Part shown: in pieces, positions 1-8,969 of the stretch
Numbering within the stretch: position 1 is the stretch's first letter
Layout: the number at the start of each line of letters is the position of its first letter
From: Xanthomonas maliensis
Lineage (GTDB): Bacteria > Pseudomonadota > Gammaproteobacteria > Xanthomonadales > Xanthomonadaceae
Reading direction: 5' to 3'
Length of the DNA stretch: 64,000 nt
Assembly (NCBI RefSeq): GCF_009192945.1
Contig: NZ_NSET01000004.1
Location: 124,001-188,000 of the forward strand
Position numbers and translations under genes: made by a program
Notes under the pieces: generated by a model
What the model saw: only the letters and a program-made list of their open reading frames with translations
Told to the model about the DNA's origin: nothing
Databases searched by the model: none

Positions 1-1123
1 GGGTCTCGCGTGCGGCGCGCGAGAGCCGACTCTCTGGGCCGCGCTGCGCCTCGCGGGCGCGCGTCAGCGCTTGCTCGGCCTGGGCGATCGCCGGCAGATC
101 CGCCACCAGTGCACGCGCCTGCTGCAGCGAGTTCTGTGCGGCGTCGAACTGGAAATCGGCCGCCTGGCGCGCGCCCTGGGCTGCATATTCGGCCGCCACC
201 TGCTCCAGTCCACGGCGGGCCATCGCATCGTCTGGCGCGGCGGCGAGCACGGCCTGGAAATCGCGCGCGGACGGCGCCAGCCGCCCCCGTTGCAGCAAGC
301 GTTCGGCGCGTCGTCGGCGCTGATCCAGCGCCCGGTGATAATGCCCTTCGGTCAGCGGCACATCGGCATGCCCGGCGTCGAAGCGCTTGGCCGCCGCCAG
401 CAGCGCACCGGCAGTGACCAGATCTTCGCGCCCGAGCGCCGCACGCGCCTGCGCCAGCACATCGGTCAGCGCATCCTCGCGCCCTTCCAGCGCATCGGTC
501 CGGTCCGGCGCCAACGCCAACACTCGCTGATACAGCGGCAGCGCGCTGTCCGACGTGCCGTCCAGCCGTCCTTCCCGCTGCGCGGCCGCTGCCTGTGCGA
601 CCAAGGCATCCAGGCCGACACGCTGTGCGCGCTGACGGCGCAACGGCACCGCCACCGCATCGATCTGCGCTTGCGGCACCTGCAAGGCGCTGGCCAGCGA
701 CAGCGCCTGCTGGGCCTGTTCGAGCTGACCGGCGGCCAAGGCCGCGCGCGCCTGCCGAACCGCTGCCGCGCCGGTACGCACCAAACCAGCGCGGGCTTCG
801 CTGCGATCGCTGTCCAGCGCCAGCGCGGCGGCGAACAGATCGCGCGCGCCGCTGCCATCGGCGGCGCTCAGTCGGCCTTGCGCCAACGCCGTCTCGCCCG
901 CCTGCAGCAGTTGCTGGATCCGGGTATCTGGCCATAGCGAATCGGCGAGCGGGCGGCGCAACGCCACCAGGCCGATCGTCAGCGCTACCGCCAACACCAC
1001 GACCAGCCGCCATAGCGCAGGACTGCGCAACGGTCGCCAAAGGCGCGGCGAGCGGGCCCAGCGCGGCAACAGGGGCATACGGTGGCGTCCATCCTTGGCG
1101 CGACCTGACGGGGACGCGTTCAC
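1..1123 (-). CDS. TPR-like membrane-anchored protein, C-terminus beyond the window
   Basis: The minus-strand frame is open from 1123 to the first base of the window, so the 3' end is missing. The start is either GTG at 1123 or the in-frame ATG at 1078 (MPLLPRWARS); neither has a strong ribosome binding site. Near the N-terminus a hydrophobic stretch (LWRLVVVLAVALTIGLVAL) follows a basic, proline-containing segment, which suggests a single membrane anchor. The remainder is Ala/Leu/Gln/Arg-rich helical repeats of about 34 residues, such as ALPLYQRVLALAPDRTDALEG and DFQAVLAAAPDDAMARRGLEQ, which look like tetratricopeptide repeats. TPR proteins are usually protein-interaction scaffolds, and I cannot assign a partner. 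It lies directly downstream of relA on the same strand and may be co-transcribed. I do not recognise a named gene. Confidence 0.75.
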   Translation of the reverse strand, partial: MNASPSGRAKDGRHRMPLLPRWARSPRLWRPLRSPALWRLVVVLAVALTIGLVALRRPLADSLWPDTRIQQLLQAGETALAQGRLSAADGSGARDLFAAALALDSDRSEARAGLVRTGAAAVRQARAALAAGQLEQAQQALSLASALQVPQAQIDAVAVPLRRQRAQRVGLDALVAQAAAAQREGRLDGTSDSALPLYQRVLALAPDRTDALEGREDALTDVLAQARAALGREDLVTAGALLAAAKRFDAGHADVPLTEGHYHRALDQRRRRAERLLQRGRLAPSARDFQAVLAAAPDDAMARRGLEQVAAEYAAQGARQAADFQFDAAQNSLQQARALVADLPAIAQAEQALTRAREAQRGPESRLSRAARET

Positions 1124-1179
1124 GGCGCAATGGTAACTGGCCGCCGCGAAGACCGCGTTCGTACGCCGTCCGCCCCCCA

Positions 1180-3339
1180 TTACCCGAGCCGTCGGACCTC
1201 GCTGACACCGGGCAGCGCATCGAGCTTGCCGAGCAAGGCCGACAACTGCCCGTAGTCGCTGACCTTCAGCCGCAACCGCAGCTGCGCGCGGCCGCTGTCG
1301 CGCACATTGTCGCTGTTGATCTCCAGGACGTGCGCGTCCTCCTGCGCGATCACGTTGCTGATGTCCTTGAGCAGCCAACGCCGGTCCACCGCCCTGACCT
1401 GCACGTCGACCTCATAGCCGCTGCCAGCCTGTCCCCATTCCACTGGCAGGACCCGCTGCGGATGCGCGGCCGCCAGACGCGACAACGCCGCGCAATCGGT
1501 GCGGTGCACGGTGACGCCGCGGCCACGGGTGAGATAGCCGGCGATCGGCTCGCCGGCCACCGGCTGGCAGCAACGCGCCAGTTGCACCAGCAGATTGCCG
1601 ACGCCCTGCACGGTGAACTTGGACTTGCCCAGGCCCTGCCGGCGTGCCGTCGGCCGTGGCGGCGCCGGGGTCTGCGGCTGCGACGCCGCGCGCTCGGCTT
1701 CCAGCAAGGCGCGACTGATCTGGCTGGGCCCGGTATCGCCCAGCGCCACCTGGATGTAGAGATCGTCCACGCTGTCGGCGTGGAACTTGCGCGTGGCCGC
1801 GCCCAGATCGGCGTGCTGCAGGCCCAGCCGCTTGAGTTCGCGATCCAGTAGCTCCTTGCCTGCCTGCACGTTGCGCGCGCGGTCCAGCTTGTGGAACCAG
1901 GCGCGCACCTTGTCTCGCGAGCGCCCGCTGGCCAGAAAGCCGTTCGATGCCAACAGCCAGTCGCGGCGCGGATCGGCTTCCTTGGCGGTCATGATCTCCA
2001 CCCGGTCGCCGCTGCGCAGGCGGTAGGTCAGCGGCACGATGCGATCATTGACCCGCGCACCGCGACAGCGATGCCCCACCATCGTGTGCACGTGGTAGGC
2101 GAAGTCCAGCGGCGTGGCGCCCTGCGGCAAGTCGATGACCTCGCCCTTGGGCGTCAGCGCATAGACCCGGTCCTCGATCAGCTCGGCGTCCAGCGCGCCG
2201 GCCAGCTCGCCATGCTCGCCGTCCTGCACCTGCTCGAGCAGTTGGCGCATCCACAGGATCTTGCGATCGAAGGCCTTCTCCGCGCCCTTGCCGCCTTCCT
2301 TGTATTTCCAGTGTGCGGCCACGCCCAGCTCGGCCTGGGCGTGCATCTCGTGGGTACGGATCTGGATCTCGATCGTGCGGCCTTCCGGCCCCACCACCGC
2401 GGTGTGCAGCGATCGGTAATCGTTGGCCTTGGGCCGGGCGATGTAGTCGTCGAACTCGCTGGGCACCGGCGTCCACAGTGCATGCACCGCGCCCAACGCT
2501 GCGTAGCAGGCGGCCACGTCGTCGACCATCACCCGCACGGCGCGCACGTCGTACAGCTGGTCGAAGGCCAGCCGCTTCTTCTGCATCTTCCGCCAGATGC
2601 TGTAGATGTGCTTCGGCCGGCCACTGACCTCGGCGTGCAGGCCTTGCTGGGCCAGCGCCGACGACAGGCTACGCTTGACCGCTTCGATGTAGCGCTCGCG
2701 CGCCACCCGGGTCTCATCGACCTCGCGCGCGATGCGCCGATAGGTCTCCGGCTCCAGGTGCCGGAACGCCAAGTCCTCCAGCTCCCACTTGAGCTGCCAG
2801 ATACCCAGCCGGTTGGCCAGCGGCGCATGGATGTCGCGGGTCAGCTGCGCCAACGCACGGCGCCGCTCCTCGCCCAGCCGGTCGGCGACCCGCATGCGCG
2901 CCAGTTGCCGCGCCAGCAGGATCGGCACCACGCGCAGATCGTGGATGATGGCCAGCAACAATCGGCGCAGACCCTCGCTGTTGCGCCCGGCATCGCGCCC
3001 GGCGTGCAGCGCCCACACCTGGTCGGCGGCATCCAACCCGTCCAGCAAGCCTTCGACGGCACCGCGCCGTTCGGCCGGCTGCCAAGGCAGCGCGGCCAGG
3101 CATGCCCGCAACGGAGCTAGTTCGAACACCAAGGCGGCCACCAAGGTCGCCTCGTCGGCGGCCAATAACGCCAGCGCATCGACCGTATCGGCCAACACCG
3201 GCCAGGCGACCTCATCGGCAGGTGCGGACGGCAGCACGCGCCAGGCGTCTGCCAGTCCCGCCCGCAACGCCGGGGACAGGGACGCCAGCGCGGGACGCTG
3301 CAACAAGGCGTCCAGGCGTTCGGATGAGGTGCTGATCAC
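1180..3339 (-). CDS. relA: GTP pyrophosphokinase RelA
   Basis: A 719-residue RelA/SpoT homologue that makes (p)ppGpp from ATP and GTP/GDP during the stringent response at the ribosome. The N-terminal region (about 20-180) is HD-like but lacks the metal-binding HD pair, matching a hydrolase-dead RelA. The synthetase domain carries HIYSIWRKM (244-252), the acidic EFDD motif (295-298) typical of monofunctional RelA rather than the basic RXKD of bifunctional SpoT/Rel, and EIQIRT (324-329). A TGS domain follows (about 390-452, VYALTPKGEVIDLP), then a Cys-containing linker (LARCCQPVAGEPIAGY) and a C-terminal ACT domain from about 640. Length matches gammaproteobacterial RelA. It is transcribed away from the pqq cluster. 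Residue 307 is Asp (ANDYRSLHT) where E. coli RelA has Gly, which is probably lineage variation. Confidence 0.96.
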   Translation of the reverse strand: MISTSSERLDALLQRPALASLSPALRAGLADAWRVLPSAPADEVAWPVLADTVDALALLAADEATLVAALVFELAPLRACLAALPWQPAERRGAVEGLLDGLDAADQVWALHAGRDAGRNSEGLRRLLLAIIHDLRVVPILLARQLARMRVADRLGEERRRALAQLTRDIHAPLANRLGIWQLKWELEDLAFRHLEPETYRRIAREVDETRVARERYIEAVKRSLSSALAQQGLHAEVSGRPKHIYSIWRKMQKKRLAFDQLYDVRAVRVMVDDVAACYAALGAVHALWTPVPSEFDDYIARPKANDYRSLHTAVVGPEGRTIEIQIRTHEMHAQAELGVAAHWKYKEGGKGAEKAFDRKILWMRQLLEQVQDGEHGELAGALDAELIEDRVYALTPKGEVIDLPQGATPLDFAYHVHTMVGHRCRGARVNDRIVPLTYRLRSGDRVEIMTAKEADPRRDWLLASNGFLASGRSRDKVRAWFHKLDRARNVQAGKELLDRELKRLGLQHADLGAATRKFHADSVDDLYIQVALGDTGPSQISRALLEAERAASQPQTPAPPRPTARRQGLGKSKFTVQGVGNLLVQLARCCQPVAGEPIAGYLTRGRGVTVHRTDCAALSRLAAAHPQRVLPVEWGQAGSGYEVDVQVRAVDRRWLLKDISNVIAQEDAHVLEINSDNVRDSGRAQLRLRLKVSDYGQLSALLGKLDALPGVSEVRRLG

Positions 3340-3649
3340 AACAGGTGGGCAATCGGAGACAGTGCTGACGACTACGGTAACGTGCGCGTCACCCTCTTCA
3401 CAACGCAGCCTGACGGACCAGGTCGCGCCGGGCCGCAGGCGCCAACTTTAACTGCGGTTCACCTGCATCGTCTTGATTTGCGAGCCGTCGGTCACGTTCG
3501 CGCGGGCGCGACCACGGCGACGCGCTGCCGCCACAGCGGCTTTTACACCAGATTTACAACTCCACCAGACCTGCTGCCTATGCTCGATTGGCATCGCGCC
3601 GGCTCTCTACGCCCAAGCGGTGCCGTCCCTTCCAACACCGAGGTAGCCC
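3340..3649. other. Intergenic region between divergent relA and pqqA
   Basis: About 310 bases without a convincing gene; it must hold the promoters for relA (minus) and pqqA (plus). It is locally less GC-rich around 3540-3590. A weak sigma70-like pair, TTTACA (3553-3558) and TATGCT (3579-3584), lies upstream of pqqA, but the 20-base spacer is long, so I do not claim it as a mapped promoter. Short ORFs crossing this stretch lack family-like sequence and are treated as noise. Confidence 0.5.
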
Positions 3650-3730
3650 ATGAAGACCTGGAACAAGCCCGTCGTGCGTGAAGTGAACTGTGGCGCCGAG
3701 ATCAACTGCTACGTCTCCGGCGAGCTCTGA
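3650..3730 (+). CDS. pqqA: PQQ precursor peptide PqqA
   Basis: A 26-residue peptide starting MKTWNKPVVREV and ending GEL. PqqA is the ribosomal precursor of pyrroloquinoline quinone. The conserved Glu and Tyr that are cross-linked lie in the E-x3-Y arrangement; here this is E17-I-N-C-Y21 within AEINCYVSG. Length is in the usual 22-29 residue range and the gene sits just upstream of pqqB. It is too short for ordinary ORF calling. No strong Shine-Dalgarno is visible (GAGGTAGCCC precedes the ATG). The two Cys residues (14 and 20) are not part of the cross-link in characterised family members. Confidence 0.95.
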   Translation: MKTWNKPVVREVNCGAEINCYVSGEL

Positions 3731-3791
3731 CCACAGCGGTCGCTGCCCAACGCATGTCCGGCTGTTGCCGGCAACCAGGTAACAGCCTTTC

Positions 3792-4691
3792 ATGCGCATC
3801 ATCGTTCTCGGATCGGCGGCCGGCGGCGGGCATCCGCAGTGGAATTGCCACACCCCCGCGAGTCTGCGGGCCTGGCAATGCGCTGAGGGTGCCCAACGTC
3901 GCACCCAGGCCAGCATCGCAGTCAGCGCGGATGGTCAACGCTGGGTCCTGATCAATGCCTCCCCTGATGTCCGCCAGCAGATCCTGGCAACCCCGAGCCT
4001 GTGGCCGCAGCAAGGACTGCGGCATTCGCCGATCGAGGCGGTGCTGCTGACCAGCGGCGAGATCGACCATATCGCTGGCCTGCTGTCGCTACGCGAGAGC
4101 CAGCGTTTCTCGTTGCATGCCAGTGCGCGTGTGCTCGAGCTGCTGGCAGGCAATCCGATCTTCGATGCGCTCAACCCGCAGTTCGTCGATCGCCAGCCGT
4201 TCGCGCTGGACACGCCGCTATCGCTGCTGGGCCTGCAGTTCACACCTTTCTCTGTACCCGGCAAGGTGCCGTTGTTCATGGAGTCGCGCAGCGGTGGCGA
4301 TCTGGCCGGCTCCAACGAGGAGACGCTTGGCCTGACCATCGACGACGGTCGCCATCGCCTGCACTACATTCCCGGTTGCGCTGCAATGACCGACGCGTTG
4401 CGGGCGCGCCTGCGGGGTGCAGAACTGGTGTTCTTCGACGGCACGCTGTGGCGCGACGACGAGATGGTGCAGCTGGGCGTCAGCCAAAAGACCGGCCAGC
4501 GCATGGGCCATATGAGCATCGATGGCGACGACGGCGCCATTGCCGCCTTCGCACCGCTGCAGGTGGCGCGCAAGGTCTTCATCCACATCAACACCACCAA
4601 CCCCGTGCTCAATGCCCATTCCGCCGAGTGCGCCGCCGCGCGCGCCGCCGGTTGGGAGATCGCGCACGATGGCATGGAGATCGCCCTGTGA
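3792..4691 (+). CDS. pqqB: PQQ biosynthesis protein PqqB
   Basis: A 299-residue metallo-beta-lactamase-fold protein required for PQQ formation; the family has been linked to oxygenation of the tyrosine-derived intermediate or to PQQ export. The opening MRIIVLGSAAGGGHPQWNC is characteristic, and the histidine motif appears as SGEIDHIAGLL (about 93-103), a PqqB-style variant of the HxHxDH site. The C-terminal half carries GHMSIDGDDG and FIHINTTNPVLN, both typical of the family. It is preceded by pqqA after 61 bases, and its stop codon overlaps the GTG start of pqqC by four bases (GTGA), which suggests translational coupling. Confidence 0.95.
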   Translation: MRIIVLGSAAGGGHPQWNCHTPASLRAWQCAEGAQRRTQASIAVSADGQRWVLINASPDVRQQILATPSLWPQQGLRHSPIEAVLLTSGEIDHIAGLLSLRESQRFSLHASARVLELLAGNPIFDALNPQFVDRQPFALDTPLSLLGLQFTPFSVPGKVPLFMESRSGGDLAGSNEETLGLTIDDGRHRLHYIPGCAAMTDALRARLRGAELVFFDGTLWRDDEMVQLGVSQKTGQRMGHMSIDGDDGAIAAFAPLQVARKVFIHINTTNPVLNAHSAECAAARAAGWEIAHDGMEIAL

Positions 4692-5440
4692 GCGCACTGC
4701 TATCCCCCGATCAATTGGAAGCCGAGCTGCGCGCGATCGGCGCACGGCTCTACCATGACCGCCATCCGTTCCACGCCTTGTTGCACGGCGGCCAGCTCGA
4801 TCGCGGCCAGGTCCAGGCCTGGGCATTGAATCGCTTCGAATATCAGCGCTGCATCCCGTTGAAGGACGCAGCGATCCTAGCGCGAATGGACGACCCGGCG
4901 CTGCGGCGCATCTGGCGTCAGCGCATCCTCGACCACGATGGCGATGGCGCCACCGACGGTGGCATCGCGCGCTGGCTGTGCTTGACCGATGCCTTGGGAT
5001 TGGATCGCGCGCTGGTGCAGTCCGGGCGTGCGCTGCTGCCGGGCACGCGCTTCGCGGTACAGGCCTATCTGCAATTCGTGCGCGAGAAGAGCCTGCTGGA
5101 GGCGATCGCATCGTCGCTGACCGAGCTGTTCTCTCCGCAAATCATCGGCCAACGGGTGGCCGGCATGCTCAAGCACTACGACTTCGTGTCGTCCGACGCG
5201 CTGGCCTACTTCGAGCACCGCCTCAGCGAGGCACCGCGCGATTCGGATTTCGCCCTCGACTACGTCAAGCAACATGCCGACACGCCCGAGAAACAGGCCC
5301 TGGTCAAGGCCGCGCTGGAATTCAAGTGTTCGGTGCTGTGGGCGCAGCTGGACGCTCTTCATCTGGCCTACGTCACCCCGGGCATCCGCTGGCCGGGGGC
5401 CTTCGTGCCGGAAGACGCCGACCGTCGGGCCGCCGCATGA
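4688..5440 (+). CDS. pqqC: Pyrroloquinoline-quinone synthase PqqC
   Basis: A 250-residue cofactorless oxidase that catalyses the final ring closure and eight-electron oxidation of AHQQ to PQQ. It starts at a GTG overlapping the pqqB stop; the reading frame is open further upstream, but similarity to PqqC begins at SALLSPDQLEAELRAIGARL. Recognisable PqqC segments include YHDRHPFHALLHGG, NRFEYQRCIPLKDAAI and SSLTELFSPQIIGQRV, with FEHRL and VLWAQLDALHLAY near the C-terminus. Active-site His, Tyr and Arg residues of the all-helical fold appear conserved in these segments. The stop overlaps the pqqD ATG by four bases. Confidence 0.96.
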   Translation: MSALLSPDQLEAELRAIGARLYHDRHPFHALLHGGQLDRGQVQAWALNRFEYQRCIPLKDAAILARMDDPALRRIWRQRILDHDGDGATDGGIARWLCLTDALGLDRALVQSGRALLPGTRFAVQAYLQFVREKSLLEAIASSLTELFSPQIIGQRVAGMLKHYDFVSSDALAYFEHRLSEAPRDSDFALDYVKQHADTPEKQALVKAALEFKCSVLWAQLDALHLAYVTPGIRWPGAFVPEDADRRAAA

Positions 5441-5715
5441 GTGCGATCACCCGCGATAGCCGGCCGGCCTTGCGCGCCGGCGTGCGCCTGCAACACGACC
5501 GCGCCCGCGAGCGCTGGGTGCTGCTGGCGCCCGAACGGGTAGTGGAACTGGACGACACTGCCGCGGCGATCGCGCAGCGTTACGACGGCAGCCGTTCGTT
5601 GACCGATATCGCGGCCGAGCTGGCGGCCGAATTCGCTGCCGACGCGGCCGTGATCGAGGCCGATGTGGTCGAATTCACCGACACCTTGCAGCAGAAGCGC
5701 CTGCTGCGCGTATGA
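5437..5715 (+). CDS. pqqD: PQQ biosynthesis chaperone PqqD
   Basis: A 92-residue PqqD, a RiPP recognition element that binds PqqA and presents it to the radical-SAM enzyme PqqE. It begins [19 protein letters not shown] and includes the family core [27 protein letters not shown] followed by SLTDIAAEL. Start ATG at 5437 overlaps the pqqC stop (ATGA), and its own stop overlaps the pqqE ATG, so stoichiometric expression by coupling is likely. Length is normal for a stand-alone PqqD. Confidence 0.96.
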   Translation: MSAITRDSRPALRAGVRLQHDRARERWVLLAPERVVELDDTAAAIAQRYDGSRSLTDIAAELAAEFAADAAVIEADVVEFTDTLQQKRLLRV

Positions 5716-6824
5716 GCCAGGTGCCGCCGCCGCTGTCGGTCCTGCTGGAGCTGACGCACCGCTGCCCGCTCGCCTGCCCGTACTGCTCCAATCCCATCGC
5801 CCTGGCGGCGATGCGCGAGGAAATGGACACCGCCGGCTGGCGCTCGTTGCTCGATCAGGCGGCCGCGCTCGGCGTGCTGCAAGCGCATTTTTCTGGCGGC
5901 GAACCGATGCTGCGCAAGGATCTGCCGGCGCTGGTCGCGCACGCGCGCACGCTCGGTCTGTACAGCAATCTGATCACCTCCGGCGTGGCCGGCGGTGAGG
6001 CAATGCTCGACCAATTGCGGGACGCGGGCCTGGAACACGTGCAACTGAGCGTGCAGGATGTCGATCCCGCCGGTGCCGACCGCATTGCCGGCTATCGCAA
6101 CAGCCTGGACAAGAAACGCAGCTTTGCCGCTGCGGCGCGCGCACGCGGGCTGCCGTTGACCATCAACGCGGTGATCCACCGCCACAATGCCGGGCGCGTG
6201 CCGGAGATGATCGCGCTGGCGCTCGACTGGCAAGCCGAACGCATCGAGGTGGCGCATACCCAGTACTACGGCTGGGGACTGCGCAACCGGGCCGCCCTGA
6301 TGCCCAGCCGCGAACAACTGCTGGCCACCATCGCCGCAGTGGAGCAGGCCCGCCGCGAAGTCGGCGAGCGCCTGGCGATCGATTTCGTCACTCCGGACTA
6401 CTACGCGCGCCAACCCAAGCCCTGCATGGGCGGCTGGGGGCAGCGCTTCGTCAATATTTCTCCGCGCGGCGATGTGCTGCCCTGCCATGCCGCGGAAACC
6501 ATCCAGGGACTGCGCTTCGACAATCTGCGTGATCGCTCGCTGGCCGATATCTGGGCCCACGGCGACGCCTTCGTTCGCTTCCGTGGGACTGACTGGATGC
6601 CGGCGGTGTGCCAGGAGTGCCCCAAACGCGAGATCGACTGGGGTGGCTGTCGCTGCCAGGCGCTGGCCCTCAGCGGCGACGCGGCGACGCTGGATCCAGT
6701 CTGCGAGCGCTCGCCCGACCACATGGTGGTACGCGCCACCGCCGGGCAGGAGGCGGCCGCAGCGCCACCGGCACTGGTCTACCGCCGGCCCGCTCGGAGC
6801 ACGGCAGGCGCGACTCAGGACTAG
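5712..6824 (+). CDS. pqqE: PqqA peptide cyclase PqqE (radical SAM)
   Basis: A 370-residue radical-SAM enzyme that forms the carbon-carbon bond between Glu and Tyr of PqqA. The CxxxCxxC iron-sulfur motif is visible as CPLACPYC near residues 18-25, followed by FSGGEPMLR (the GGE SAM-binding motif). The C-terminal SPASM region contains the extra Cys ligands, including [30 protein letters not shown] and PVCERSPDH. Translationally coupled to pqqD. No pqqF/pqqG protease gene follows within the window, so PqqA processing must rely on a protease encoded elsewhere. Confidence 0.97.
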   Translation: MSQVPPPLSVLLELTHRCPLACPYCSNPIALAAMREEMDTAGWRSLLDQAAALGVLQAHFSGGEPMLRKDLPALVAHARTLGLYSNLITSGVAGGEAMLDQLRDAGLEHVQLSVQDVDPAGADRIAGYRNSLDKKRSFAAAARARGLPLTINAVIHRHNAGRVPEMIALALDWQAERIEVAHTQYYGWGLRNRAALMPSREQLLATIAAVEQARREVGERLAIDFVTPDYYARQPKPCMGGWGQRFVNISPRGDVLPCHAAETIQGLRFDNLRDRSLADIWAHGDAFVRFRGTDWMPAVCQECPKREIDWGGCRCQALALSGDAATLDPVCERSPDHMVVRATAGQEAAAAPPALVYRRPARSTAGATQD

Positions 6825-6903
6825 CGCCGGCACAGACGGCAAGGTCAGTGGCGCGATCGGAGACTGCGACTACACTAACCGCCTTCTCCATTGGATCGCC
6901 TCC

Positions 6904-7410
6904 ATGCCCGCCGCGTGCCGCCTTCTTCTGCTGACTGCGCTGTCCCTCGCTGCCGTTCCGGCATTGGCCCAACACAACGCGCACGCCGATCTGCAGTCGC
7001 AGATGAGTCCCGAACAATTCAAGGCTGCCGGTCTGAACAAGCTGGACGCGCGCGAACTGGCGGCACTGAACGATTGGCTGCAGGGCAAGGTCGCCACACA
7101 GTCGGCGGCTGCGGTCGAACAAGCCAAGGAAGCCGGCCGCCAGGAGGTGATCGTCAAGAATCGTGGCTTCTTCGATTTCGGCAGCAAGGAACCGATCCAG
7201 AGCACGCTGGTCGGCGAGTTTGCCGGCTTCGCCAAGAGCCGCGTCTACGTGCTGGCCAACGGCCAGGAGTGGGAACAGACCGACAGCAGCAGCCTGCCGG
7301 GCGTACGCAAGTCATCGCCCAAGGTGCAGATCAAGCCGGGCCTGGTCGGCGTGTGGTATTTGCAGATCGACGGCTACAACACCCAAGCCAAGGTGCGTCG
7401 CATCAAGTAA
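6904..7410 (+). CDS. Small secreted protein of unknown function
   Basis: A 168-residue protein with a clear Sec signal peptide (MPAACRLLLLTALSLAAVPALA, cleavage probably before QHN). The mature part has a helical segment rich in Ala/Glu (LNKLDARELAALNDWLQGK) and a C-terminal beta-rich part (RVYVLANGQEWEQTDSSSLPG, VWYLQIDGYNTQAKVRRIK). No catalytic motif is apparent, and I do not recognise a named family. The start is chosen for the signal peptide; the frame is open upstream into the pqqE 3' end but that extension is not protein-like. It lies 79 bases downstream of pqqE on the same strand and could be read through from the pqq operon, though no functional link is visible. Confidence 0.75.
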   Translation: MPAACRLLLLTALSLAAVPALAQHNAHADLQSQMSPEQFKAAGLNKLDARELAALNDWLQGKVATQSAAAVEQAKEAGRQEVIVKNRGFFDFGSKEPIQSTLVGEFAGFAKSRVYVLANGQEWEQTDSSSLPGVRKSSPKVQIKPGLVGVWYLQIDGYNTQAKVRRIK

Positions 7411-7826
7411 CGCTGGTGGCCCGGGCGCCGCCGGGCATGCGTCGCAGCGCGTTGTGGCAGCGTGTACAAGCTGACAGCATTGACCTGCATCGACGCCGCG
7501 TGGCGCCGATCGCCCGTGCTTGCTGTTTCTACGCATTGACGTCCATCGATGTCATCAATGCCCGCTTGCGGGACTCGCATCCTGGCTGCTGCGTGCATCC
7601 GCATTGCTCGGCGGCCGCAGACCACCTCCATCGCCCGCTACGCTTGCCGCGGAACAGTTGCGCGCTTGCGCGCCGCTCGCTGGCAATTCCGCCCAACATG
7701 GCAAATCAGTGCTTGGGCCCGCCAGCAAGATCGATCCAACCCGGCTGATCCATTGACATCGTTGTCAGCAATTCCTACACAGCGGCTACCGGCGATCGCG
7801 CCGGAGTCCTCGATCAAGGATTGCCC
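7411..7826. other. Intergenic region upstream of glucokinase
   Basis: About 416 bases with no convincing gene. Short overlapping frames here are arginine/cysteine-rich and unlike real proteins. A weak GCCCGG/CCGGGC hairpin sits shortly after the preceding gene. The notable item is the LacI-type palindrome at 7754-7767, listed separately. The rest looks like leader and promoter DNA for the glucokinase/receptor unit. Confidence 0.5.
7754..7767. promoter_or_regulatory. Candidate LacI-family operator upstream of glk
   Basis: TGACATCGTTGTCA: a 14-base palindrome with arms TGACA/TGTCA around a central CG, the architecture of LacI-family operators. It lies about 60 bases before the glucokinase start. 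Sugar-uptake loci with a TonB-dependent receptor in xanthomonads are commonly controlled by LacI-type repressors. No regulator gene is adjacent, so the assignment is inference. Confidence 0.45.
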
Positions 7827-8861
7827 GTGGTTGCGACCCCGCGTTCCGCCCCTGCTTCTGCGTGGCCGGCTACCTCCAGCGGCACGGGCCTGATTGCCGC
7901 CGATGTCGGTGGTACGCATGTCCGCATCGCCAGCGTGCATGCCCACGGCGCTGCCATGGAGCTGGCGCACTACCGCACCTATCGCTGCGCCGAACACGCC
8001 AGTCTGGAAGCGATCGTGGGCGACTTCCTGGCCGCGACGGCGGTGCCCCGGCAATCATTGGTGATCGCTGCGCCCGGCGTGGCACTGGACGATGGCAACG
8101 TGGTCAGCAACAACCTGCCATGGCCGCTGTCGCGGCATCGGTTGCGTGCCACGCTGGAGCTGCGCAGCGTGCAACTGGTCAACGACTTCGAAGCAGTCGC
8201 CTATGCGGCGCCGCAGATGGCGCTCAGCGCAGTGGCCCAGCTCAGCGGACCGACGCCGCGGCATGCACGCGCCACCGGGCCGATCCTGGTGGTCGGTCCC
8301 GGTACCGGGTTGGGGGCCGCCGTCTGGATCGACGCGACGCCGCATCCGGTCGTGTTGGCGACCGAGGCCGGACAGATGGCCTTGGCCAGTGACCAGCCGC
8401 AGGAACAGCTGCTGCTGCAACGCATGCGTCGGGGACAGTCTTACCTGCCGCTGGAGCACGTGCTGTCCGGCCCCGGGCTACAACGTCTGTACCTGGCGTT
8501 GTGCGATCGGCAGGGCGAGCAGCCGCGCCATGCGCAACCGGATGCGATCACCCATGCCGCCCTGCATACGGACGATGCGCTGGCGCGCACCTGCCTGCAG
8601 CTGTTCTGCGGTTGGCTCGGCAGCGCGGTCGGCGACATGGCGCTCGCCTACGCCGCGACCGGCGGCATCTACCTTGCCGGCGGCATCCTGCCCTCGCTGG
8701 CGCCGTTCCTGGCCAGTAGCGAGTTCCGAGTGCGCTTTCTGGACAAGGGCCGCATGCGCGCCGTCCTGGAAGGCATTCCGGTGCATGTGGTCGAACATGG
8801 ACAGCTCGGCGTGCGTGGCGCCGCCAGCTGGTATCTGCAACAGCGGCACGATCAGTCCTAG
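7827..8861 (+). CDS. glk: Glucokinase
   Basis: A 344-residue glucokinase of the bacterial Glk family, which phosphorylates glucose with ATP at the entry to glycolysis and the Entner-Doudoroff pathway. The phosphate-binding motif LIAADVGGTHVRIA lies near residue 20, the catalytic Asp is in LVNDFEAVAYA, and GPGTGLGAAVW, EAGQMAL and LAGGILPSL are further family signatures. The start is GTG at 7827, preceded by AAGGA with six bases of spacing; a TTG six bases earlier lies too close to that site. Followed by a TonB-dependent receptor on the same strand, which together with the upstream LacI-type palindrome suggests a sugar import and phosphorylation locus. Confidence 0.92.
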   Translation: MVATPRSAPASAWPATSSGTGLIAADVGGTHVRIASVHAHGAAMELAHYRTYRCAEHASLEAIVGDFLAATAVPRQSLVIAAPGVALDDGNVVSNNLPWPLSRHRLRATLELRSVQLVNDFEAVAYAAPQMALSAVAQLSGPTPRHARATGPILVVGPGTGLGAAVWIDATPHPVVLATEAGQMALASDQPQEQLLLQRMRRGQSYLPLEHVLSGPGLQRLYLALCDRQGEQPRHAQPDAITHAALHTDDALARTCLQLFCGWLGSAVGDMALAYAATGGIYLAGGILPSLAPFLASSEFRVRFLDKGRMRAVLEGIPVHVVEHGQLGVRGAASWYLQQRHDQS

Positions 8862-8872
8862 CAGTTCCCCGC

Positions 8873-8898
8873 CTGCATCCCTTTCCCCGCGGATGCAG
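8873..8898 (+). terminator. Hairpin between glk and the TonB-dependent receptor gene
   Basis: CTGCATCC and GGATGCAG form a perfect 8-base stem around a 10-base loop just after the glk stop. There is no downstream T-run, so it may be an attenuating or mRNA-stabilising hairpin rather than a full terminator. Confidence 0.4.
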
Positions 8899-8969
8899 AC
8901 GGCTGTGTGACGAGTCTCCGGCGGACAGGCGTCCACCGGCCATCCCGATGCATGATGAGGAGAGACATC

